Counted from the stretch's first letter, positions 16,805 to 26,031 are shown. The stretch is DNA of 64,000 nt from an uncultured Acidimicrobiales bacterium (GCA_958296055.1 CATQHS010000001.1:161917-225916), one strand, 5' to 3'. Notes: a model not told the origin generated them from the letters alone. Program-made: numbers and translations.

Positions 16805-17302
16805 TCAGACGGTCTGGCAGATCTCGGCCCACCGGTGCACGGTGTCGGGCCCCTCGATGGTCTGGAGCAGCACCACGGCGACGCCGTCGCTGTGGAGGCG
16901 GTAGGCCTTGCCGGCCGGCAGCAGGGCCATGTGGCCCGGACCGGCGGTGACTCGGCCCATGCGCGACCCGGCCGGCTCGGAGGCGAGCGCCACCGACCCC
17001 TGGGCCTCGGAGTCCACTAGCCCGTCGTCGGGGTCGATCAGCTCCACCTGGAGAGTGCCGTCCATGACCAAAGCGAACTCGTCATGGGGGGCGGCCCGCC
17101 ACTCGTCGGTCCCCTCGGCCCGTATGACCTCCAGCACGTACTCGAGGTTCTTGGCCACCGCCACCTTCTCGTAGGGCGCGGCCCGGCCCGCCACCTCGAA
17201 CATGTTGGAGAAGGCGTAGTACTTGGGGTCGTCGTCGATCACCTCCACCCCGCCTTTGGCGTAGTCGTCCAATGACCCGAACACCGTGGTGTACTGCGTC
17301 AT
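16805..17302 (-). CDS. hapC: Hydroquinone 1,2-dioxygenase small subunit (HapC/PnpC-like)
   Basis: Small subunit of the hydroquinone dioxygenase, 165 residues, the expected length. Recognisable family text includes YAFSNMFEVAGRAAPYEKV, AKNLEYVLEVIRAEGT, HDEFALVMDGTL and GHMALLPAGKAYR. It is a cupin-like partner without its own obvious iron site. It is first in a twelve-gene operon (17302 down to 5820). The ATG at 17302 has AGGAGG upstream; the large subunit follows 50 bp later. Confidence 0.9.
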   Translation of the reverse strand: MTQYTTVFGSLDDYAKGGVEVIDDDPKYYAFSNMFEVAGRAAPYEKVAVAKNLEYVLEVIRAEGTDEWRAAPHDEFALVMDGTLQVELIDPDDGLVDSEAQGSVALASEPAGSRMGRVTAGPGHMALLPAGKAYRLHSDGVAVVLLQTIEGPDTVHRWAEICQTV

Positions 17303-17402
17303 CGCCTCGTCCTCCTGCATCTGTCGGTGCCGGTGCTCCTGTCGGCTCCGGCCGCTCGCCCCGCGGACCGGGCCCCGGCTTGACCGCCGAGGCTCTTTCC
17401 CA

Positions 17403-17447
17403 CTATTGTTCGCTAAGCGCACAATAGTTCGTATAGAGAACGACTAT
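17403..17447. promoter_or_regulatory. IclR/PcaR-type operator pair between hapC and its regulator
   Basis: 17403-17427 is an inverted repeat with 11-bp arms (10 paired) around TAA; its central 15 bases, GTTCGCTAAGCGCAC (17408-17422), match in 13 positions the PcaR box GTTCGATAATCGCAC as I remember it. A second weaker inverted repeat, ATAGTTCGT...ACGACTAT, spans 17424-17447. They lie about 100 bp upstream of hapC and 30-70 bp upstream of the IclR gene, so they can control both directions. Confidence 0.75.
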
Positions 17448-17475
17448 AGAGCGGTTTCAAGGGGGCGTCAAGCCG

Positions 17476-18231
17476 ATGGCCGAATTCGTGCAGTCGCTGG
17501 AGCGGGGCCTCTCCGTCATTCGCTCCTTCTCCCAGGAGCGCCCTCGCCAGACCCTGGCCGACGTGGCCCGACGGACCGAGCTAACCCGGGCCACGGCCCG
17601 GCGGCTGCTGCTCACCCTCAGACAGCTCGGCTACGTGCGCAGCGACGGCCGATACTTCGAGCTCACCGCCCGGGTGCTGGACCTCAGCCACTCGTTCGTC
17701 TCGTCTCTGGGCCTCACCGACATCGCCCAGCCCCACCTGGAGTCCTTCAGCGAGGCAGTCAGGGAATCGTCATCGGTGGCAGTGCTCGACGACACCGACA
17801 TGGTGTACGTGGCCCGGGTCCCGGCCAAGCGGATCATGACCGTTTCCATCGGCCTCGGATCGCGGTTCCCGGCCTACCAGACCTCGATGGGCCGAGTGCT
17901 GCTGGCCGAGCTAGCCGACGACGAGATCGTCTCCGTCTTCGAGCGCAGCGGCGCCGAGTACATCACCGAGCACACCGTCCGGTCGCCGGCGACCCTGCTG
18001 GAGAAGATCGAGGAGGTGAGGGCCGACGGTTGGGCCATGGTGGACCAGGAACTGGAGGTCGGACTCCGGTCGATCGCCGCGCCCCTGCGGGCCGCCGGTG
18101 GGGTGGCCGTGGCCGCCGTGAACGTGAGCACCTACACCGGACGCACCTCTCTCGACGAGCTGCGCGCCGACTTCCTGCCCCCCCTGCTGGATGTGGCCGC
18201 CCAGATCAGCGCGGCCCTAGCGCTGCGGTGA
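17476..18231 (+). CDS. IclR-family regulator (PcaR/PcaU-like) of the hydroquinone operon
   Basis: Transcription factor of 251 residues with an N-terminal winged helix-turn-helix (QTLADVARRTELTRATARRLLLTL, within residues 24-50) and a C-terminal effector domain ending WAMVDQELEVGLRSIAAPLR, the mark of the PcaR/PobR branch that senses beta-ketoadipate-type or aromatic compounds. It is divergent from the hydroquinone operon, with operators between. The VWA gene is translationally coupled to its end by GTGA. Confidence 0.9.
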   Translation: MAEFVQSLERGLSVIRSFSQERPRQTLADVARRTELTRATARRLLLTLRQLGYVRSDGRYFELTARVLDLSHSFVSSLGLTDIAQPHLESFSEAVRESSSVAVLDDTDMVYVARVPAKRIMTVSIGLGSRFPAYQTSMGRVLLAELADDEIVSVFERSGAEYITEHTVRSPATLLEKIEEVRADGWAMVDQELEVGLRSIAAPLRAAGGVAVAAVNVSTYTGRTSLDELRADFLPPLLDVAAQISAALALR

Positions 18232-19559
18232 CGGCGGCTTCGGCCCGCGAGGCGGGCGATGCGCCGGCTGACCCGGAGGCGGGCGATGCTCTGGTCGGCC
18301 GGGTGATCGACTTGGGCCGCTTGCTCCAGGCCGGTGGCGTCGATGTGGCCCAAGCCGAGCTGATCGACGCGGGCCGGGCCGCCACGGTTGTCGACCTGGG
18401 TTCCCGGGAGGAGCTGCGGACCGCGCTGCGGGCGACGATGGTCAAGGAATCGCGCCATTTCGGTATCTTCGACGCCGCCTTCGAGCGACTGTTCCCGCTG
18501 CTGGCCGTCGGCGGCACCGACGAAGACCTGACGAGGGCCGGCCTGGCCCGGCTGATCGCCTCGGGTGGAAACCTGGGCCCGGCCGCAGCCCGGCTGGTGG
18601 ACGAGTTGGGGGGTCTCGACCGCGACCACCGGGGCGAGCGCCACCATGTCCAGCGGGTCTGCCGGGGGGCCGATCTGGCCCGACTGATGTCGGAGGCCCT
18701 CCGGGCCGACCCCGGCGCCGCCCCCCAGGACCTGCGGCTGCGGGTCGAGGAGCTGAAGCGGCTGATCGCGTCGGAGGTCCGGGCCCGGCTCGGCGATCCC
18801 CAGACCGACGAGACCGAAGGGCCGTTGGAGGATGTCGAGTTTCTGAAGGCGTCCCGAGCCGAGCTGGATCGGGTCCGCCAGGCCGTGCGCCCCCTGGCCC
18901 GCAAGCTGGCCGGGCGACTGGCTCGGCGGCGGCGCAGCCTGCGGTCGGGGCGGGTGAACATGCGGCGCACCGTCCGCCAGTCGGTCTCCAGCGGGGGCGT
19001 GCCCTTCGACGTGGCCTTCAAGCGGCGGAGCCCCCGCCGGCCCGAACTCTTCGTGCTGTGCGACATCAGCGGGTCGGTGGCCGAGTTCTCGCTGTTCACG
19101 CTGACGCTGATGGCCGCGCTGTCGGCCGAGGTAGCCCGAACTCGGTCTTTCGTCTTCGTCGGCGCCGTCGACGAGGTCACAGCGCTGTTGAAGGCGACCG
19201 GCCACGGCATCGAACCCTGGCAGATCATGCGCAACACCAACGTGATCGGCGCCGACGGCCACTCCGACTACGGCCGGGTGCTGGACCAGTTCTGGGCCGA
19301 GACCGCCGATCGCGACCTCCGGCCCTCGGCCACGGTGCTGATCACCGGAGACGCCCGCACCAACTACCGGCCGGCTGGCGCCGAGGCACTGGCCCGGATC
19401 GGGGGCCGGGCCCGCCGCCTGTACTGGCTGAACCCCGAGCCCAAGGACCGCTGGGACACCCACGATTCCCAGATGAGCGCCTACGCCCGGTCGTGCGCGG
19501 AGGTGTTCGAGGTGAGGAACCTCCGCCAGCTCGCAAGCTGCGTAGAGCGGATACTGTGA
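18228..19559 (+). CDS. VWA-domain protein (CoxE-like)
   Basis: Protein of 443 residues with a C-terminal von Willebrand factor A domain. The metal-ion-dependent adhesion site starts D279-I-S-G-S, and the end LNPEPKDRWDTHDSQMSAYA...VRNLRQL is typical of CoxE. CoxE-type proteins usually work with a MoxR AAA+ ATPase in metalloenzyme maturation; no MoxR gene is adjacent. The GTG at 18228 overlaps the IclR stop, so expression should follow the regulator. A role in the hydroquinone system is open. Confidence 0.82.
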   Translation: MTAASAREAGDAPADPEAGDALVGRVIDLGRLLQAGGVDVAQAELIDAGRAATVVDLGSREELRTALRATMVKESRHFGIFDAAFERLFPLLAVGGTDEDLTRAGLARLIASGGNLGPAAARLVDELGGLDRDHRGERHHVQRVCRGADLARLMSEALRADPGAAPQDLRLRVEELKRLIASEVRARLGDPQTDETEGPLEDVEFLKASRAELDRVRQAVRPLARKLAGRLARRRRSLRSGRVNMRRTVRQSVSSGGVPFDVAFKRRSPRRPELFVLCDISGSVAEFSLFTLTLMAALSAEVARTRSFVFVGAVDEVTALLKATGHGIEPWQIMRNTNVIGADGHSDYGRVLDQFWAETADRDLRPSATVLITGDARTNYRPAGAEALARIGGRARRLYWLNPEPKDRWDTHDSQMSAYARSCAEVFEVRNLRQLASCVERIL

Positions 19560-19564
19560 GGTAA

Positions 19565-21211
19565 ATGCCTTCAGCCCCCGACCCTGCCCCGGCAGCCTCG
19601 GGGCCAGGGCCGGCATCGGGCTCCGGTTCAGCTCGGCGCCACGACTTGGATGCGCTGCGGGGGTTCGCCATGCTGCTGGGGGTCGGCCTGCACGCCTCGC
19701 TGTCCTTCTTTCCCAGCTTCTGGCCGGCGCAGGACTCCACCAGCAACCTGGACGGGCCTTTCGACGAGTTCCTGTGGGCCGTCCACGGGTTCCGGATGCC
19801 GGTGTTCTTCCTGCTCAGCGGGTTCTTCACCGCCATGCTGTGGCGACGGCGGGGGCTGGGGAGGCTCATGGGGCACCGGGTGCGCCGGATCGCCCTGCCC
19901 CTGGCGGCGGGCATGGTCACCATCGTGCCGCTGGTGGACTGGGTGTCGGAGCGGGCCGTCGACCGGACCGCGGCCGTCGCCGCGGTGGAACAGGGCGACC
20001 TGAGGGGCGCGGTCTTCACCACCGACGCCGACGCGGTGGCCGAGCTGCTCGACCGGGGCATCAGCCCCGACTACCGGCCCGAGTGGGACCCGAGGGGGTG
20101 GACGCCGCTTCACGCCGCGGTGAGTGTCGGGAGCGTCGAGATCATCGAGCTGCTGCTCGACCGGGGGGCCGAGCCCGGCGCCAAGGCGGTCGAGGTGGGC
20201 GCCGACGGCGAGGTGGCCAACGTCTACACCGCGCTGGACTTGGCCGTCTGGTACGGCCAGGCCGAGGTGGCCGACTCGCTGGTGGCCGGAGGCGCGGCCG
20301 ATGTCCGCCGGCCCGGCCAGGAGTGGTCCGACCTGGACTGGTGGCGGGAGGGCGCGACCGATGGCGAAGAGGGCGACGACTTCGCCCTGTCCACCTGGCT
20401 GTCCAGCTTCCATCACCTGTGGTTCTTGTGGTTCCTGTGCTGGATGGTGGCCGGGTTCGCGGCGGTGGTCGGGCTGGCCAGGCTGGCGGGCCGGGCCCGA
20501 GGCCGCCCCCGGGCCGGCGCTGGCGACGATGCCAGCAGCGGCGCTGGCGACCCCAGCGGCGGCCCGGGGGCAGCCCGGTCGAGCCGGTGGTGGCCGTGGC
20601 TGCTGGTTCCGGTCACCGTGGTCCCCCAGTTGGCCATGGGCGGCGGCGGGGCCTTCCCGGTGTTCGGCCCCGACACCGCCGCGGGGCTGTGGCCGCCCGC
20701 CCACGTGCTGGCCTACTACGGGCTGTTCTTCGCCTTCGGGGCGCTGATATACGACCGCCGGGACCGGTCGGACCGGCTCCTGATCGACACCGTGGGCCGG
20801 CACTGGTTCGTGTGGCTGCCGGTGACGGTGTTGGTGATCCTGCCGACGGGGCTCGGGTTCACCTTCACCGAGGGCGGGTCCTGGCTGGCGGCCTCGGTGG
20901 CCCAGGTGGCCTACACGTGGGCCATGTCCTTCGCCCTCATCGGCCTGTTCCGGCAGGTGCTGCCCGCCGAGCGCCGCAGCGTCCGATACCTGTCAGACGC
21001 CTCCTACTGGATCTATCTGGCCCACCTGCCCCTAGTCATCGAGCTGCAGGTGCTGACCCGGGATTGGGACCTGCCCGCCACGGTGAAGTTCACCGGCCTG
21101 TGCCTGGTCGTCACCGCGGTGCTGCTGGCCGCCTATCAGGCCGGGGTGCGCCACACCCCCATCGGCTGGCTCCTAAACGGCCGCCGCCGCGCCAGTGTCA
21201 ACAGTCGATAG
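19565..21211 (+). CDS. Acyltransferase-3 membrane protein with inserted ankyrin repeats
   Basis: Protein of 548 residues. Residues 25-45 (RRHDLDALRGFAMLLGVGLH) and 72-91 (VHGFRMPVFFLLSGFFTAML) are the conserved start of the acyltransferase-3/OpgC family, with a membrane segment at about 108-127. Residues about 150-245 then form soluble ankyrin repeats, for example GWTPLHAAVSVGSVEIIELL and YTALDLAVWYGQAEVADSLV. Membrane helices resume near residue 280 (FHHLWFLWFLCWMV) and end with the family pattern YLSDASYWIYLAHLPLV. The frame is unbroken. The substrate is unknown. The ATG follows GAGG and lies 5 bp after the VWA gene. Confidence 0.85.
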   Translation: MPSAPDPAPAASGPGPASGSGSARRHDLDALRGFAMLLGVGLHASLSFFPSFWPAQDSTSNLDGPFDEFLWAVHGFRMPVFFLLSGFFTAMLWRRRGLGRLMGHRVRRIALPLAAGMVTIVPLVDWVSERAVDRTAAVAAVEQGDLRGAVFTTDADAVAELLDRGISPDYRPEWDPRGWTPLHAAVSVGSVEIIELLLDRGAEPGAKAVEVGADGEVANVYTALDLAVWYGQAEVADSLVAGGAADVRRPGQEWSDLDWWREGATDGEEGDDFALSTWLSSFHHLWFLWFLCWMVAGFAAVVGLARLAGRARGRPRAGAGDDASSGAGDPSGGPGAARSSRWWPWLLVPVTVVPQLAMGGGGAFPVFGPDTAAGLWPPAHVLAYYGLFFAFGALIYDRRDRSDRLLIDTVGRHWFVWLPVTVLVILPTGLGFTFTEGGSWLAASVAQVAYTWAMSFALIGLFRQVLPAERRSVRYLSDASYWIYLAHLPLVIELQVLTRDWDLPATVKFTGLCLVVTAVLLAAYQAGVRHTPIGWLLNGRRRASVNSR

Positions 21212-21234
21212 CGGCTCGCAGCGATCAGGTCCGC

Positions 21235-23598
21235 TCACCACGGCTCTTCGAGGATTGACTCGCGGAGCGAAGCCATGGCGACGGCATTCTCAGCGGCCTC
21301 CTCAGTGGCGCTTAGAGGAATTCGCCGGTAGCCCTCGACGATGGAGTGATCGATTGTTTTGCGGTCTTCTAGTTCGGTGAGGAGGCGGGTTAGCAGGGGG
21401 TTGCCCCAGGTCAACAGGCTGAGGCCGTCGGCGGAGTCGTAGCGGCGGGGGTCGAAGGTGACCGGGTGCTTGCCGTCGGCCAGCTCCAGCAGCCAGGCAT
21501 CGGCCCAGCCGTGGGGGTGGTCGCCAAACCGGGCCCGGGCGGCGTCGATCCCGAACAGCCGGTCCCGCAGCCCAGTCAGGGTCATGGCCGGGTCCAGCTC
21601 GGACGAGTGGACCGGCACCCGGTCCAGGGCGGCGGGGCGCAGCGGGGCGGCGGCCAGGCGCTCCATGCCCGCCTCGAGTTCGTCGAGCACCTCGCCCTCG
21701 TTCCTCTCCCCGAGCACGCAGTCGGCGATGACGTGCTCGGACAACACCGGGGCGGCCGGGCCGAGCACGGCCCCGAACCGCTGGTGGCACTCGGTGATCC
21801 GCCGGAAGATGCGCTCCTCGATGGTGTCGGCGTACATGAGGTTGGCGACGCGCACCGCGGGCTGCCCGCCGATGCGGTCCACCCGGCCGATGCGCTGCTC
21901 CACCCGGGTGAAGTTCCAGGGCAGGTCGAAGTTCACCAGCCAGTCCGAGGCCTGCAGGTTGAGGCCTTCGGACATGGAGTCGGTGCCGATCATGATGCTG
22001 ATGGCGCCGGGGGCCCGGAACCGGGCCTTGACCTGCTCCTTGCCGATCCGGTCCCAGCCGCCGAGGCGGTCGTCCCAGCGCTCGCCCCGACCGCCGTAGT
22101 AGCAGACCAGCACGTCGCGCCATCCCTCCAGGGCGTCGCGGATGAACCGCAGGGTGTCGGTGTACTGGGTGAAGACCACCAGCTTGGTGTGCCCGTCCTC
22201 GACCGCCTCCCGGATGAGGGTGTGCAGGGCGGCCATCTTGGGCTCGCGGTCGTCTAGTTCGGTGAGCCGGTCGAGCGCGCCCAGGATCCGGTCGAGTTCG
22301 GCCACCTCCTCGGCCACCACCTTCCGCACCGAGGCCGCCTCGGCCGCGGCCACCGCGGGGGCGAAGCTCTCGGGGATGTCGCCGTCGACGGCCTCGTCGT
22401 CCTCGTCGAACAGCCCCTCGACGCCTAGGCCGGCGCCGGGGCCCGAGCCGGCCCGCCCGCTCATCGCCGCGGTCAGCGCCTCGCGCCGGCGTTCCAGCGA
22501 GCAGCGCACGGCGTGGAACGACGAGGTGAGCCGACGGCGGTAGACGGCCATGATCCACCCCACCGGCACCGCCCGCTTCTTGCCCAGCACCCGCTTGTAC
22601 TTGGCGTAGGTGTGGCGCACGTAGTCGTCGATGGCGTCGTAGAGGCTCCGGGCCGGTCCCTCCAGCGTCAGGGCCTTGTCGGAGATGGCGCGCTCGGGGA
22701 TGACGGTGGCCGGGTCGAGCTCCCCGGTGTCGCGGTAGCCGCGCAGGGTCCGCCGGGTGGTGCGGAACACCCGGTCGGCCACCGGGGTGGACGCCCCCAG
22801 CCACTTGTCCCAAGCGGCTCGGGCGCCGTCGTCCCTCTGGGCCGCCTCCCGGTTGGTCCAGCCGGTCTGGGCGAAGCCGGTGATCCGGCTGACCTCCACC
22901 GCCCCGATCCCGCTGTCGGCCAGCCCGGCCCGCACGCCGGGATCGACGGTGCATTTCTGCTCGAATCCCTCCACCATGCGGCGCAGCCGCTCCCAGTTGC
23001 GCCGGTCGAATCCCTCGGCCAGTTCCGAGAAGTAGCCCTCCAGGTCCTCCAGGCGGCGCCACTGCGGCGGCAGGCCCATCAGGTCGAGCAGGTCGAACAG
23101 GTCGAGGGCGTGCATCTGCATGGGCGTGGCCGACGCGGCCAGAAGCATCCGCCATTTGCCGCGGGCTCGCATGGCCTGCAGGAGCCCCAGCATCCGGTTG
23201 GGCCGGGCGTTCGGGTGGCCGGCCGGGGAGCGGCGGGCGTGGTGGGCCTCGTCGACCACCACCACGTCCCATCCGGGGGCTTCCAGCAGGTCGTCTTGCT
23301 GGTCTTGGCGGCGGGCCAGGTGCGACGACGCCAGCAGCAGCTTCGAGGAGTGCCAGACGTTGCCGGCTATGGGCATGACCGACCCGTCGGGCCAGGCCAG
23401 CACCCGGTTGGCCCGGTCGAGGCGGGGCACCTCCAGCAGCAGCTTCTCGGCCAACTCCTCTTGCCATTGGATCATCACCGACGCCGGCACCAGCACCAGC
23501 GCGGTGGAGGCCCGGCCCGACAGCAGCAGCTCCCGCAGGGCCAGGCCGATCTCGATGGTCTTGCCCAGCCCCACCTCGTCGGCCAGCAGGTGCGATTT
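21235..23598 (-). pseudogene. SNF2-family helicase, N-terminus missing
   Basis: Open frame of about 787 codons that starts abruptly inside motif I, SHLLADEVGLGKTIEIGL. All later helicase motifs follow: DEAHH (motif II), SATPMQMHALDLFDLL, then the C-terminal helicase half with GTDSMSEGLNLQ and QRIGRVDRIGG. The family needs an N-terminal region before motif I, and here the sequence changes to an opposite-strand DUF222 frame at about 23598-23601. A GTG at 23574 could restart translation but would lack part of the ATP site. Probably a remnant of a defence-type helicase. Confidence 0.8.
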
Positions 23599-23600
23599 GC

Positions 23601-24260
23601 CTGGCCGAGTTGCGCAGCGCCGCGGTCGGGGCGAAGCGGGTGCGGGCGGCGGTGGACGCCTTAGAAGCCCGGCTGTTGACCCTGATCGCAGACCGGACCT
23701 TCGACCCCGCCGCGGGCATCGAGCTGCTGCGCGACTCTGGGGGCTGTTCTCAGCGCGAGGCCCGCCGACGGCTGCACCGAGCCGAGGTTTTGGACCAGAT
23801 GCCCGCGGTGGCCGGCGCCCTGGCCGAGGGCGACATCACCGCCGAACACGCCGACGCCCTGGTGCAAGCCGCCCGGGCGACCTCGGCCGAGACGGTGGAC
23901 ACCGACACGGCCTTGCTGGACCGGGCCAAGGAACTGCCCGCCGATCTGGCCGCCCGGGAGGTCACCGACTGGACCAGCCGCCACCAGACGATGGCGGACC
24001 GCGAGGCCAAGTTCCGCCGCCAGCGGGCCATGCGCAGCCACCGGGCCTGGTCCGACGCCGAAGGCATGGTCAACTTCCGCACTCGCTTGGACCCCGTCAC
24101 CGGCGCCCAAGCCCGGGCCATCATCGACGACATCGCCAACCGCCTCTACCGAGCCGACGGCGGCCGAAACGCCAAACCCGACCAAACCCGCACCTGGGAC
24201 CAGCACAACGCCGACGCCCTAACCGCCGCCCTAGGAATAACCCCCACCCACGCCCCGAAC
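23601..24260 (+). pseudogene. DUF222/13E12-family fragment without ends
   Basis: About 220 codons matching the DUF222 N-terminal domain of 13E12-repeat HNH proteins: LAELRSAAVGAKRVRAAVDA, GGCSQREARRRLHRAEVLD and NFRTRLDPVTGAQARAIIDD. It begins without a start or the usual first helices, and it ends before the HNH nuclease domain. It is wedged between the helicase and DUF499 pieces, so it likely marks an insertion or recombination event. The frame stays open further but without family resemblance. Confidence 0.75.
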
Positions 24261-24510
24261 CCCGACAATGGAGCTGGCAGCAACCCCTCACCTCGCCGCC
24301 GAGCCAGTGAGCAAGAACTCAACCACGGGCCCGTCTCCGACAGCCGCGCCAACACGGCCGGTGAGCAAGAGCCTGGGCCGGAGCCCGGTGCGCCAGGCCG
24401 GGGGGTGGCACGGGGGTCAGCGTCGTCGCCGCTCGCGGCGACGACCGCCCCCGTGACAGGACCCGCCGGCCGGGACACCCCGCAACCGCCCGTGACAGGA
24501 CCCGCGGCAG
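24261..24510. other. Unassigned junction sequence with a 16-bp direct repeat
   Basis: About 250 bp between the DUF222 and DUF499 fragments that match neither. It contains CCGTGACAGGACCCGC at 24451-24466 and again at 24490-24505, the second copy ending 6 bp before the DUF499 similarity begins. No gene seen. Confidence 0.55.
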
Positions 24511-25209
24511 TGTCCCATCAAGTGCGACACGCTCAACCTCGACAACTTCCAGGTCCGCCAGATCGCGGGCAAGCTGAAGGAGTCGCACAAGACCGTCGAC
24601 GACCGGGTGGCCGAGACCTACCAGTGGGTGCTCAACCCGAACCAGTCCATAGACAACCCCACCGGGCCGGTCCGCTGGGACGCCATCCGGGTTTCGGGCT
24701 TGGGGACGCTGGCCGAGCGGGTGGCGGAGAAGCTGAAGGGCGAGGAGGCGCTGATCCCGGCCTATTCCGGCACCCGGCTGCGCCTCGACATCGACCGCAT
24801 TCCGCTGTGGCGGGGCGACCACGTGGGGATCGATCAGTTGTGGGACGACTACACGCAGTACCTGTACCTGCCCCGCCTGGTGAAGCGCTCGGTGCTGGAG
24901 GAGGCGGTCCGGGACGGGGTGCTGGCGCTTACGTGGGAGACGGACGGCTTCGCCTATGCCGACGGCCACGACGGCGAGCGGTACGTGGGGCTCAGGGCGT
25001 ACGAACAGCTCGCCGCGGTCGCTCCGAGCGGGCTGTTGGTCAATCCCGTTGCGGCGGTTGCGCAGCGCTCGGCCGAGCGTCCTGCGGCCGCTCCGGGCTC
25101 GCCCGGGGATGGGGATCGGACCGAGCCGGGGGACCAGGGTCCCTTGCCCGTTCCGAGTTCAGGGGGCGCTCTAGTGGAATATAACAAAATAGCGCATCTG
25201 TCTTCGTAG
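24511..25209 (+). pseudogene. DUF499 ATPase C-terminal fragment
   Basis: About 230 codons resembling the C-terminal third of large DUF499 AAA-type ATPases: TLNLDNFQVRQIAGKLKESH, ETYQWVLNPNQ, LDIDRIPLWRGDHVGIDQLW, YLPRLVKRSVLEEAVRDGV and WETDGFAYADGHDGERYVGL. The N-terminal ATPase part is absent. The C-terminus runs through a Pro/Gly-rich linker and stops with an unrelated tail (VEYNKIAHLSS), so the final domain is also lost. DUF499 genes are commonly neighbours of DUF1156 methylases and SNF2 helicases, which matches the fragment upstream. Confidence 0.7.
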
Positions 25210-25233
25210 CCGCGGCATCCCGGCCCCGGACCA

Positions 25234-25256
25234 GGCGTTCCACATCGTGGAACGCC
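25234..25256. promoter_or_regulatory. Palindromic operator upstream of the second IclR gene
   Basis: GGCGTTCCAC-ATC-GTGGAACGCC is a perfect inverted repeat with 10-bp arms, 30 bp before the regulator start. Its core CGTTCC-N7-GGAACG recurs at 31951-31969. Autoregulation is likely (inference). Confidence 0.75.
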
Positions 25257-25285
25257 CGCCGGAGGTTCGCCGGTAGGCTGAGCGC

Positions 25286-26029
25286 ATGTCGATCCAGACC
25301 ATCGAGCGGGCCTTCGCACTGCTGCGGACGCTGGCCCTAGGACCGGTGGGGGTAACCGAGCTGGCCGAGCGGGTCGAGTTGCCCAAGAGCACCGTGGCCC
25401 GACTGCTGGCCGCTCTGGAAGCCGAGAACGCGGTCGAGCAGATAGAGAGCGGGGGCGGGTACCGGCTCGGCCCCGGCTTGGTCGACATCGCCGGCGGCGC
25501 CCAGCCCGGCCGCAACCTCATCGCCTCGGCCCGGCCCCACCTGCTGGAGCTGGCCGAGAAAACCGACGAGGTGGCCGGGCTGTCGATCATCGACGACGGC
25601 CAAGTCCTGTACCTCGACCAGACCGAGTCGTCGTCCAGCGTGCAAGTGAGGGACTGGTCCGGCGAGTACGCGCCGCTGCACGCCGTGGCGGCGGGGCTGG
25701 TGATGCTGGCCCACATGCCCGACGACGAGATCGAGGGCTACCTAGCCAAGCCGCTGCCCAAGTGCACCGACCTCACCATGACCGACCCCGACGACCTGTT
25801 GGAGCGGCTGGAGCACGTCCGCCACCTCGGCTACGCCTGGAGTTACGAGGAGTTCGCCGAGGGCCTCAACTCGGTGGCCGCGCCCATCGTCATGCCCGAC
25901 GGCCGGGTGGAGTCGGCCTTGCACGTCCACGGCCCGGCCTACCGCTTCCCCGACCCCGACCAGGCCCACGACCACGGCCTGGCCGTGATTGAAGCCGCCG
26001 CCCGCCTGGCCGAACAACTCGCCGACTGA
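25286..26029 (+). CDS. IclR-family transcriptional regulator
   Basis: Regulator of 247 residues. Residues 1-65 are the winged helix-turn-helix (GVTELAERVELPKSTVARLLAAL), the rest the GAF-like effector domain with the family end EGLNSVAAPIVMPDGRVESALHVHG. A perfect palindrome precedes it, and the same core sits between the dimethylglycine-dehydrogenase-like gene and formate-THF ligase 6 kb away. I infer that it controls those one-carbon genes. The small effector is unknown. Confidence 0.88.
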   Translation: MSIQTIERAFALLRTLALGPVGVTELAERVELPKSTVARLLAALEAENAVEQIESGGGYRLGPGLVDIAGGAQPGRNLIASARPHLLELAEKTDEVAGLSIIDDGQVLYLDQTESSSSVQVRDWSGEYAPLHAVAAGLVMLAHMPDDEIEGYLAKPLPKCTDLTMTDPDDLLERLEHVRHLGYAWSYEEFAEGLNSVAAPIVMPDGRVESALHVHGPAYRFPDPDQAHDHGLAVIEAAARLAEQLAD

Positions 26030-26031
26030 CA

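Noticed and set aside
23601..24507. An intact 13E12/HNH endonuclease gene
   Set aside because: The conserved first helices and the whole HNH domain are missing; similarity stops near 24260.
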